Shown here: piece after piece, positions 7,297 to 12,962 of the stretch
How positions within the stretch are numbered: the stretch's first letter is position 1
Layout: each line of letters starts with the position of its first letter
Origin: JOPF136 sp035272605
GTDB taxonomy: Bacteria > Acidobacteriota > Terriglobia > Acidiferrales > UBA7541
Assembly: GCA_035272605.1 (NCBI GenBank)
Contig: DATEQM010000129.1
Location: 1 to 12,962, forward strand
Length of the DNA: 12,962 nt
Direction of reading: 5' to 3'
Notes under the pieces: generated by a model
What the model was told of the DNA's origin: nothing
The model's database searches: none
Seen by the model: the letters and a program-made list of their open reading frames with translations, nothing else
Made by a program: the position numbers and the translations under genes

Positions 7297-8713
7297 CCTC
7301 CTCTGGCTCCCCGTCGCTCTCCTGCTGCTCGCGGCAGCAGCGGCCCTGCTGTGGCGTCTTTCCTTTCAGCGCACGCGCCGCCGCCTCGGGGAGCTTCGCC
7401 GCGCCGTCGAAAGTCTCGGGGCCGGCCAATTCCGTCCTCCGGCCGTGGCCCACTTGCGGGGCGAATGGGCCGCAGTGGCCGGCTCCCTGGCGGACGCCGC
7501 GGCCCAGCTCGCGGCAGATTCCACCCGGCTCTCGGACGAGCGCGATTTCTCCGCTGCCGTGCTGGCCAGCATGACCGAGGGCGTGGCCGTGGTGGACGAC
7601 CGGGAGCGCATCCTTTTCGCCAATGGCGCGTTCGCCGAGGCCGTGGGCGCCGTGGAGGAGTGCCGCGGCCGCACGCTGCTCGAAGTCGTGCGCCATTCCA
7701 GCCTGATCGAAGCGGTGCAAGGCGCCCTCATGCGCGCGGAGATGGTGCGCGCGGAGGTGGAATTCGGGACCGTGCGGCCGAGGACGTTCGCCCTGACCGC
7801 CGCGCCGGTGGCCCCGCCGGAAGCGAGCGCGGCGCGCGGCGCCGTCCTGGTGCTGCACGACGTCACGGAGATCCGCCGGCTGGAGCGCGTGCGCCGCGAC
7901 TTTGTGGCCAACGTCTCCCACGAGCTGCGCACGCCGCTCACCACCATCCAGGGATTCGCGGAAACGCTGCTCGGCGGGGCGCTCGACGACCCCAAGTCCC
8001 GCGGCAAGTTCCTGGAAATCATTCGCGACCATGCCGCGCGCCTGGGCCGCATCACCGACGACCTGCTCAAGCTTTCCGCCATCGAGGGCGGCAGCATGAC
8101 CTTCCGGGTCGAGCCGGTGAGCCTGCCGCAGCTCATCGAACACTGCATGGAGGCCGTGTCCCTGAAGGCCAAGGCGCACGGGCTGGAGATCGCCAGCGAC
8201 ACGCCGCAGCCCCTGCCGCTGGTGCGCGGCGATTCGCTGCGGCTCGAGGAAGTGCTGAAGAACCTGCTGGAGAACGCCATTCAGTACACGCCATCGCCCG
8301 GCCGCATCCGGGTTTCGGCCGCCCTGGAGGGCGATTACGCCGTGCTGTGCGTGGAAGATACGGGCATCGGCATCCCCAGCACGGACCAGCAGCGCATCTT
8401 CGAGCGCTTCTATCGCGTGGACGTGGCGCGCTCGCGCGAGGCCGGCGGCACCGGCCTGGGACTGGCTATCGCGAAACACATCGTGGAAGCCCATCAGGGG
8501 CGACTGTGGGTGGAAAGCGAATTGGGGAAAGGGTCGCGCTTCTTTGTGGCGCTGCCGGTGTGGCCCGCGGAGGTGGTTCCCGCCTCGCCAGCTCCCGCGC
8601 CAGAAGCAGGAGAGGCCATCTTGTCGAAGACCATGAGGAACGACGGGCCTGCCCCTACTGGAACTGCCCCACGAACCGATCCAGTGAGCACGACCCGACC
8701 CCCAACGGCCTAG
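7286..8713 (+). CDS. phoR: PhoR-type sensor histidine kinase with HAMP-like and PAS regions
   Basis: This kinase of about 475 residues is the partner of the upstream regulator, whose 3' end it overlaps. One hydrophobic segment (NLLWLPVALLLLAAAAALLW) at the very N-terminus is the only membrane helix, followed by a HAMP-like linker, a PAS region around ASMTEGVAVVDDRERILFANGAF, the H-box FVANVSHELRTPLT (H212), N-box LKNLLENAIQYTP (N330), G1 box DTGIGIP (D358), F-box FERFYRVD and G2 box GGTGLGLAIAKHIVEAHQG. All catalytic elements are intact. The H-box and layout match PhoR. There is no periplasmic sensor, so input probably comes through the membrane, HAMP or PAS parts. Start choice is open: GTG 7286, TTG 7277 and GTG 7262 are in frame, none with a clear ribosome-binding site; 7286 places the membrane helix at the N-terminus. 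An odd Pro/Thr-rich tail of about 50 residues follows the ATPase domain. Confidence 0.88.
   Translation: MANNLLWLPVALLLLAAAAALLWRLSFQRTRRRLGELRRAVESLGAGQFRPPAVAHLRGEWAAVAGSLADAAAQLAADSTRLSDERDFSAAVLASMTEGVAVVDDRERILFANGAFAEAVGAVEECRGRTLLEVVRHSSLIEAVQGALMRAEMVRAEVEFGTVRPRTFALTAAPVAPPEASAARGAVLVLHDVTEIRRLERVRRDFVANVSHELRTPLTTIQGFAETLLGGALDDPKSRGKFLEIIRDHAARLGRITDDLLKLSAIEGGSMTFRVEPVSLPQLIEHCMEAVSLKAKAHGLEIASDTPQPLPLVRGDSLRLEEVLKNLLENAIQYTPSPGRIRVSAALEGDYAVLCVEDTGIGIPSTDQQRIFERFYRVDVARSREAGGTGLGLAIAKHIVEAHQGRLWVESELGKGSRFFVALPVWPAEVVPASPAPAPEAGEAILSKTMRNDGPAPTGTAPRTDPVSTTRPPTA
8650..8658 (-). repeat. GTAGGGGCA nonamer, possible remnant of a REP-like element
   Basis: The plus strand reads TGCCCCTAC, so the minus strand reads GTAGGGGCA. 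The same nonamer occurs in the same orientation at 9037-9045, next to a clear palindrome. This copy lies inside the low-complexity tail of the kinase gene and has only a short partner (GGGCC at 8645-8649), so it would be a truncated element. Confidence 0.3.
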
Positions 8714-8904
8714 TCTCCCGGACTTGAGATTCCTGCCTATTCGCGCCTGGCGGCGGGAGCCTTCGTGCCACCCATTCAAACAGAATTCACATGGAGCCAA
8801 TGCCCGCGTAACCCCTCTCCTGTACAAGAGTGGTCGAGCATTACGGCGGTTCTGAAGGTCACTGGGGCCGCCGGACCTCACCACAATTCTAACCTCTCGG
8901 TAGC

Positions 8905-8939
8905 GGGCCGGCGTTCCCCTGGCGCCGGCCCAATTTTTT
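8905..8939 (+). terminator. Intrinsic terminator downstream of the kinase gene
   Basis: GGGCCGGCG at 8905-8913 pairs perfectly with CGCCGGCCC at 8923-8931 across a nine-base loop. It is followed by AATTTTTT at 8932-8939. This is a textbook rho-independent terminator on the plus strand, about 190 bases past the kinase stop, and probably ends the regulator-kinase transcript. Confidence 0.85.
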
Positions 8940-9012
8940 GTGGAGCAGGCATTTCTGCACGAGCATCGGCCGAATTCCTTATTTGCGAGTTGCGTTACAG
9001 CCATAGGGTGCC

Positions 9013-9045
9013 GGGCACGGCCCCGCCGTTGCGGGGTGCCCCTAC
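9013..9045 (-). repeat. REP-like palindrome with GTAGGGGCA head
   Basis: GGGCA (9013-9017) pairs with TGCCC (9037-9041), and CCCCGC (9021-9026) pairs with GCGGGG (9031-9036) around a CGTT loop, with a three-base CGG bulge. On the minus strand the element begins GTAGGGGCA. A GTAG head followed by an imperfect GC-rich hairpin is the layout of REP elements mobilised by RAYT transposases. Its position between convergent 3' ends is also typical for REPs. With only one full copy in view, multi-copy status is unproven. Confidence 0.45.
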
Positions 9046-9090
9046 GGCCCACGCCTTGGTTCGCGGTGGATACGCGGGCGCGAGCATGCA

Positions 9091-9128
9091 GAAAAAAAGG
9101 GCAGCCGCCTCTGTGGTGGCGGCTGCCC
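9091..9128 (-). terminator. Intrinsic terminator for the minus-strand porin gene
   Basis: GGGCAGCCGCC at 9099-9109 is the exact reverse complement of GGCGGCTGCCC at 9118-9128, with an eight-base loop. Read on the minus strand, the 11-bp stem is followed by a T-tract (A-run at 9092-9098 on plus). It lies 60 bases past the porin stop codon and is a strong rho-independent terminator. The plus-strand side has only three T residues, so it is mainly one-directional. Confidence 0.9.
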
Positions 9129-9187
9129 TTTCGGTTGAGGCCTGGCTCGCCTTCGCGAACCAGCCCGGTTTCCCGCTGTCCGCTAAT

Positions 9188-11068
9188 CTACGGAATGTAG
9201 TAGCGGAACGAGGTGAAGAACATGTTGTCGTTGGCGTGCGGGTTGTATTGCGGGAAGACGCCGGCGACGCCGCTGCCGTTAGCTCCCGTGCCCGACCACG
9301 CTGCGAGAGAGAGATAGGAGTACTGCATGCCCGACTGGACCGTGCCCTTACTTCCCTTGTACCACCGGTACCAGTAGCCGATGGTGCCTTCCACGACGTG
9401 GCGATAGTCGCTGGTGCAGACACCTGCCGCCGGCTTGTTCGGGGTGCCCGCGCCCGGAGCTACTTCTGTTGTGGCCTCGCATCCCGAATTGTTGAACCAC
9501 GGCGAGCCGTAGCCGACGGTGACGGCAGGGTTAACCATCGTTGCGGGTGTGATGACGTAGTATCCGCGGCTCACGAAATCGCCGCCGCCGTTGAGGTAAA
9601 CATCCAGTTTGGGCGTCGCGTGCCATTCGATCGTGCCCAGAAAGGAGCCCCCATGCAGCGGAGCAATTGTGCCCACGGGGCGAACCGCGAGGTCGGGCAG
9701 GGTCGATGAGCCGTACCGGCCTACGCCATCGCCGTAGAGACCCTTCAGCCCCACATCAACTTTCTTGTCAAACAACGGCACGCGGAAGCCGCCGCCGATG
9801 CCGCCGCCCGCCCGCGTGTCGTTGGTGGCGAAGGAAGTGGGGGGAGGGGTTGGAGTGCCCGTGCACTCCGCCGGCAAGGTGATGAGCGTGCCTGTTGGGA
9901 TGATGCAGGGGAAGTAACGGGAACGGAAGGTGCGGAGCAGCCCGAAGAGCTCGTAATGTCCCCAACCTGGCTCCCAGGCTGCCTTAAAGACGAAGTCCGG
10001 CGAACTGTTGAGCGTATAGTTTGTGCCGCTGTTGAAAAGCCCGGCCGAGTTCCCGGCGTCCTGGAGAATGAAGTTAGGCGCGTTCCCGTGGAAGGTGGGC
10101 ACTACTTCCTGCGCACTTTCAAGGGAGAAGCCCAGCCAGAATTTTTCATTGAAATCCTTGACGATGCGGAAGCCGTCTTGGCGCGTCCAATTGAAACCCG
10201 CCACGTACTGGGCGTCAATGGTCATCGGCAGGGCTTCGGTGCGGTTGTCCATGCCCTTCTTGGTTTCCGTTACCAGGCTCCACATCTGGCCGCCGGTTAT
10301 GATCCAGCCGCTGTCGAAGCGCACCTGGGCCCAGAATTGACGTTGGCGAAACGTGTAGCTGTTACTCTGCCGTTCGTTGGAGGTGACGCCAGCCGACAGG
10401 AAGTCACCTTCGAAGTAGCCGCCGATTTTCACCGAGGCGAGCTTGCCTTGCGCGAGGAGCGAGAGGCGCGACTGGCGGCCGCTAAAGTTGTCTTCCGAGA
10501 TCCTGCTGAGGTTGGCCGCAGAGTAAGGAACCGAGGTAAACGCCGTGTTTATGTCCGAGTCCGTGGCGCGACTGCGGAACACGGTTTCTGCCGCGAAGAA
10601 CCCGCCCGGCGTGAGCGTCATACCCTTGAAGTGAATCGCCGCCGGCTCCTCCTCGGCAGCACCATTCGCGGCAGGAGTGTAGGCCGGCACGGCCTCGGTG
10701 GTTCCGGCTGGCGCCGCTGATGTCAGCGCGATTGCGGCCGGAGTTGCGGCCGGCGTGAGCCGTGCCTTCATGTCCGCCAGCTCGCGCCGCTGCGCCTCGA
10801 TCTCCGCCGCCTGCGCGTGCAACAGGGCACGCAATTCGGCGAGTTCGCTTTCGAGTGCTGGAGTCGCGACCGTGGCAGGAGCCGTAACTGTCGGCGCCGT
10901 CGGAACCGTCGTGGCGGCCTTTGGCGCATCCGGCAGGGTGGCTGCCGGCGTCGTCGCTGCTTTGTCCGTGGCTGGCGGCGGCGCAGCGTCGCCCGAGCCG
11001 CCCGCGGCCCACGCGGTGGAAACTGTCGCGAGGCCGAGAATCAAAATCGGAAGTGCAAGTTTTCGCAT
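9188..11068 (-). CDS. Large outer-membrane beta-barrel porin with N-terminal coiled coil
   Basis: This 626-residue protein has a Sec signal peptide (MRKLALPILILGLATVSTAWA, cut near AWA), an Ala/Pro/Thr-rich linker to about residue 70, a heptad-rich coiled coil at about 71-104 (LESELAELRALLHAQAAEIE onward), a second flexible linker, and a beta-barrel from about residue 145. The barrel shows alternating strands rich in aromatic and small residues (FKGMTLTPGGFFAAETVF; SRLSLLAQGKLASVKIGGYFEGDF; FWAQVRF). The architecture resembles trimeric porins whose coiled coil sits in the periplasm. The only four mature cysteines fall in two pairs, C388/C402 and C530/C551, likely disulphides in surface loops. 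The chain ends RYYIP rather than with a terminal aromatic residue. The start at 11068 is fixed by a strong ribosome-binding site and the signal peptide; a frame extending to 11200 has neither. Substrate unknown; OprP/O, DcaP and other porin classes were considered but not decided. Confidence 0.85.
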   Translation of the reverse strand: MRKLALPILILGLATVSTAWAAGGSGDAAPPPATDKAATTPAATLPDAPKAATTVPTAPTVTAPATVATPALESELAELRALLHAQAAEIEAQRRELADMKARLTPAATPAAIALTSAAPAGTTEAVPAYTPAANGAAEEEPAAIHFKGMTLTPGGFFAAETVFRSRATDSDINTAFTSVPYSAANLSRISEDNFSGRQSRLSLLAQGKLASVKIGGYFEGDFLSAGVTSNERQSNSYTFRQRQFWAQVRFDSGWIITGGQMWSLVTETKKGMDNRTEALPMTIDAQYVAGFNWTRQDGFRIVKDFNEKFWLGFSLESAQEVVPTFHGNAPNFILQDAGNSAGLFNSGTNYTLNSSPDFVFKAAWEPGWGHYELFGLLRTFRSRYFPCIIPTGTLITLPAECTGTPTPPPTSFATNDTRAGGGIGGGFRVPLFDKKVDVGLKGLYGDGVGRYGSSTLPDLAVRPVGTIAPLHGGSFLGTIEWHATPKLDVYLNGGGDFVSRGYYVITPATMVNPAVTVGYGSPWFNNSGCEATTEVAPGAGTPNKPAAGVCTSDYRHVVEGTIGYWYRWYKGSKGTVQSGMQYSYLSLAAWSGTGANGSGVAGVFPQYNPHANDNMFFTSFRYYIP

Positions 11069-11079
11069 TCCCCCTCCTT
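11069..11079 (-). promoter_or_regulatory. Strong ribosome-binding site fixing the minus-strand porin start
   Basis: On the minus strand the bases before the ATG read AAGGAGGGGGA. The AAGGAGG core (11073-11079) is four bases from the start, and the G-run also allows a closer register. It sets the start at 11068 and argues against the longer in-frame opening to 11200. Confidence 0.75.
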
Positions 11080-11282
11080 GAGAGAATTCGCTGCCGGGTC
11101 TTAGACTCGTTTTCCTATTTCGTGCCTGACTGGCAGCCGCGTTCGTGGCGCACCCCGGTCGTTGCCCCTGAGCCGCGGAAGGACGGCACGCAGGGTGCAA
11201 ACTAGTGGGACGGCGTGAAGCGCGTATGAGAGCTTTGTGAATCCTCTGTTACAAACCCTGGCGGCGTTTTTCTGTTTGCACT

Positions 11283-11305
11283 CCGCGGCCGACTCTCGAC
11301 CGCGG
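11283..11305. repeat. Imperfect palindrome in the divergent porin region
   Basis: CCGCGG at 11283-11288 pairs with CCGCGG at 11300-11305, then one C/A mismatch, then CGA pairs with TCG around a three-base CTC loop. This gives nine pairs in ten positions. No T-tract follows. Its place midway between divergent genes suits an operator or a transcript leader structure, but no regulator can be named. Confidence 0.35.
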
Positions 11306-11360
11306 CGTCCGTGCCCCCCGTGCGATCCGGGAACAAGCATGGCAGGCGGCTAAATCCGTA

Positions 11361-11387
11361 TTGATTTATCGAATCGAATCGTATAGA
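11361..11387 (+). promoter_or_regulatory. Candidate promoter for the plus-strand porin
   Basis: TTGATT at 11361-11366 (four of six matches to the -35 consensus) and TATAGA at 11382-11387 (four of six to the -10) are 15 bases apart, shorter than the ideal 17. The spacer is filled by a TCGAA tandem repeat. It would give a leader of about 215 bases before the start at 11610. The moderate matches and short spacer keep this tentative. Confidence 0.3.
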
Positions 11388-11594
11388 AACTCGCTGCGCC
11401 GGGAGGGCGCGTCTCATTCCGGCCACTCGTCGTATCGACTGGAAGTCCCTGTTCCCGAGTGCCGTCCGCTCGGTACCTCCAAGCACTGACGAAGCACGGC
11501 GGGCCCCGGCGCCCTCTCACCGCCCCGGGATCTCCGCGGCCCCGCTGCGTGCTTCGCGTTCGGATTTGTCTGAGGTGGTGCTATTCAAACTTCA

Positions 11595-11602
11595 AAAGGA
11601 GG
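11595..11602 (+). promoter_or_regulatory. Ribosome-binding site of the plus-strand porin
   Basis: AAAGGAGG at 11595-11602 stands seven bases ahead of the ATG at 11610, an ideal Shine-Dalgarno arrangement. It fixes the start and implies strong translation. Confidence 0.8.
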
Positions 11603-11609
11603 CATAGAC

Positions 11610-12962
11610 ATGCGCAGGTTGATGGTGGGTGGGATGTTGTTGGCCGCTTTGGTTCTTTGGGCAGCTTCGGTGGCCGCTCAACAGCCGGCTCCGCAGGCGC
11701 AGCCGAACGCCATGGTCCAGGTATTTGTCGCCAAGGGATACCTGAGCCCGGAGGAGGCTGCCCGAATCCTGGCGGCGCCGAATCAAGCCGAAGCTAATGA
11801 ACGAATGCTGAAGGTTTTCCTGGCCAAAGGGATGCTCACACAGGATGAGTTCATCGCCGCTTCCGGCGGCGCGGTCGTGACCGCCGCGGAGAAGGGCGTG
11901 GGCGGTGCGCGCATGCTAAAGGCAGCGGGGCCGGTGCATGCGTTGCCGGCGGCGGCCCCGAGCCCTGCGGCCCAACCGAAGGGCGCGAATTGGCCGTCGA
12001 GTCCCTCTATGCTCGGAACGGATCTGAGTGACGGGGCCACGGCGGATGCCGATACGATCCCGGCCATCGCGCCACCTCGGGTTCTGCCCATCGGAGTGGC
12101 CCGCGACCCAAAGGGAATCATTCCGGATATCCGGCTGGGCAGCGGCGCCATGCTGAACATCTACGGGTTCATCAAAGCCACGGCCATCTCGGACACGACG
12201 AACAGCGGAGGAGCCACGGTGGGCAGCAACGATTTTCCGCTGCCGCTGTTGCAAGGCGACACCGGGCCGGACTCCGGCTCGCAATTCCACATCAAGGCGC
12301 GGAGCACGCGGTTCGGCGCCAATTTCTACTGGCCGATCAATGGGCCGGACATCACATTGACCGGCAAGATCGAAATGGACTTTGAAGGCGACTACACGGA
12401 CGTGAACAACCGGAACGTGAGCTCGAGCCGTTCCTCGCAGGTGAGCCTGCGCCACGCCTGGATGCGCATGGACACGAAACTCGGGGAGATTCCCTGGTTC
12501 GCCGAATTCGGGCAGGACTGGACCCTACTGGGTAGTTCGATCGTCCCGGATTACATTGAATCCACCAACAACGGCGTGGCTTTCGGCAGCATTTACGAGC
12601 GCATGCCGCAGTTCAAAACCGGCCTGCAGTTCAGCGCCGGAAGCCTGAAGATTCAGCCGGAGTTCGCGCTGACCTGGGCAGAGTTTGCGGACTCCAACCT
12701 GAACACCTCCAGCACGGCCTCGCTGCTCGGCTCCCTCGGCCAGGTCCCCACGGGCCAGCAGGAACAGAACCGCGAAGGCGCAATTCTCGGCTCGGCCAGC
12801 GGCGAGCCGGGAGTGCAGGGGCGCGTGGTGTTCGACTTCCCCATCAACAAGAGCTGGAAGGGCGTGCCCAACGCGGAAATCATCATCAGCGGCGGCCATG
12901 CGGAGGCGGAAGAAATCGTGCCGCTGGCCAACATCCCCAAGACGGGTGTGCCCACCCTCAGC
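11610..12962 (+). CDS. DcaP-like outer-membrane porin, partial (3' end outside window)
   Basis: From the ATG at 11610 the frame is open to the right edge, giving 451 residues without a stop. A Sec signal peptide (MRRLMVGGML, then ALVLWAASVAA, likely cut before QQ at residue 24) is followed by two tandem copies of a short helical unit, VFVAKGYLSPEEAARIL (38-54) and VFLAKGMLTQDEFIAAS (69-85). An Ala/Pro-rich linker follows, and the barrel opens near residue 178 with LNIYGFIKATAISD. Later strands (RFGANFYWPI, ITLTGKIEMDFEGDY, RHAWMRMDTKLG, WFAEFGQDWTLLG, QFKTGLQFSAGSLKIQPEFAL) and the GQDWTLLGSSIVPDYIE segment resemble DcaP-type porins, trimeric channels for negatively charged small molecules. 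The short helical units resemble the LAKG-x-LT-x-EE modules seen near the N-termini of other large barrels; their role here is unknown. The gene diverges from the other porin. Substrate is not determinable from this fragment. Confidence 0.85.
   Translation, partial: MRRLMVGGMLLAALVLWAASVAAQQPAPQAQPNAMVQVFVAKGYLSPEEAARILAAPNQAEANERMLKVFLAKGMLTQDEFIAASGGAVVTAAEKGVGGARMLKAAGPVHALPAAAPSPAAQPKGANWPSSPSMLGTDLSDGATADADTIPAIAPPRVLPIGVARDPKGIIPDIRLGSGAMLNIYGFIKATAISDTTNSGGATVGSNDFPLPLLQGDTGPDSGSQFHIKARSTRFGANFYWPINGPDITLTGKIEMDFEGDYTDVNNRNVSSSRSSQVSLRHAWMRMDTKLGEIPWFAEFGQDWTLLGSSIVPDYIESTNNGVAFGSIYERMPQFKTGLQFSAGSLKIQPEFALTWAEFADSNLNTSSTASLLGSLGQVPTGQQEQNREGAILGSASGEPGVQGRVVFDFPINKSWKGVPNAEIIISGGHAEAEEIVPLANIPKTGVPTLS

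Larger units (their letters stand above)
8714..9187. other. Convergent intergenic region with two terminators and a REP-like palindrome
   Basis: This 474-base gap lies between the 3' ends of the kinase gene (plus) and the porin gene (minus). I see no credible gene. The plus-strand frame from 8765 runs antisense into the porin and lacks any family pattern. The content is about 190 bases of unassigned sequence, a plus-strand terminator at 8905-8939, a REP-like palindrome around 9013-9045, and a minus-strand terminator at 9091-9128. The first 190 bases could belong to a long 3' untranslated region of the kinase transcript. Confidence 0.7.
11069..11609. other. Divergent intergenic region between two porin genes
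   Basis: This 541-base region separates the start of the minus-strand porin from the start of the plus-strand porin and should hold both promoters. I see no credible gene in it. Recognisable items are the ribosome-binding sites at both ends, an imperfect hairpin at 11283-11305, a TCGAA tandem repeat at about 11369-11381, a candidate promoter at 11361-11387, and an 8-base inverted pair (GTGCAAAC at 11195-11202, GTTTGCAC at 11274-11281). No clear Pho box of two CTGTCAT-like repeats was found. No obvious promoter for the minus-strand porin could be fixed. Confidence 0.7.

Noticed and set aside
7169..9052. 627-codon minus-strand frame antisense to the two-component genes
   Set aside because: The sense strand encodes complete receiver, HisKA and ATPase motifs. 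The antisense frame crosses the plus-strand terminator and the REP-like palindrome and has no recognisable domain.
8765..9709. 314-codon plus-strand frame after the kinase gene
   Set aside because: It runs through two terminators and then antisense into the porin. No ribosome-binding site or known motif was seen.
9956..10720. 254-codon plus-strand frame inside the porin gene
   Set aside because: It is antisense to clear beta-barrel strands and has no domain features.
11245..11260. CTGTTACAAAC as a Pho box half-site
   Set aside because: Only one half resembles CTGTCAT, and the expected second copy 11 bases on is CCTGGCG, which does not match.
11195..11281. Inverted pair GTGCAAAC / GTTTGCAC in the divergent region as an operator
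   Set aside because: The halves are 71 bases apart. An exact 8-base inverted match somewhere in about 540 bases is expected about once or twice by chance.
1..12962. CRISPR arrays, tRNA or rRNA genes, insertion sequences, phage genes
   Set aside because: No regularly spaced repeats, cloverleaf-like sequences, transposase or phage proteins were seen on either strand.

Overview
The window is GC-rich bacterial DNA that looks chromosomal. It has dense same-strand genes, 4-base start/stop overlaps, GTG starts, and many long antisense reading frames that are by-products of codon bias. Most products carry Sec signal peptides and several are outer-membrane or periplasmic. Paired exported TldD-like proteins, an NHL-type propeller and large Ala/Pro/Thr-rich porins suggest a Gram-negative of the Acidobacteriota (Solibacter/Bryobacter-like) type. 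That placement is inferred from gene content, not from a marker gene.

Layout. Bases 1-611 hold a type II toxin-antitoxin pair cut by the left edge: the end of a Phd/YefM-like antitoxin, then a complete PIN-domain VapC/FitB-like toxin. After a 247-base gap, 859-6404 is a co-directional run of four exported proteins: a TldD-family metallopeptidase with its HExxxH site, an overlapping full-length paralogue that has lost that site, a DUF1223 thioredoxin-fold protein with a CxxC motif, and an NHL/six-bladed propeller protein. Bases 6601-8713 hold a PhoB-type response regulator and an overlapping PhoR-type histidine kinase.

A 474-base convergent gap (8714-9187) carries two strong intrinsic terminators, one per strand, and a REP-like palindrome between them. 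Bases 9188-11068 (minus strand) encode a large coiled-coil-tethered beta-barrel porin. A 541-base divergent region follows. A second porin (DcaP-like) starts at 11610 and runs off the right edge.

How the genes may work together. The TldD pair is almost certainly one translationally coupled unit, probably an active/inactive heteromer working outside the cytoplasm. DUF1223 and the propeller may be co-transcribed with it. The two-component system and the two porins fit an envelope or nutrient-uptake theme, possibly phosphate, but I found no convincing Pho box linking them. No CRISPR array, tRNA, rRNA, transposase or phage gene was seen. The most unusual item is the exported TldD/pseudo-TldD pair. 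The rest is mostly ordinary envelope biology with some structural oddities.
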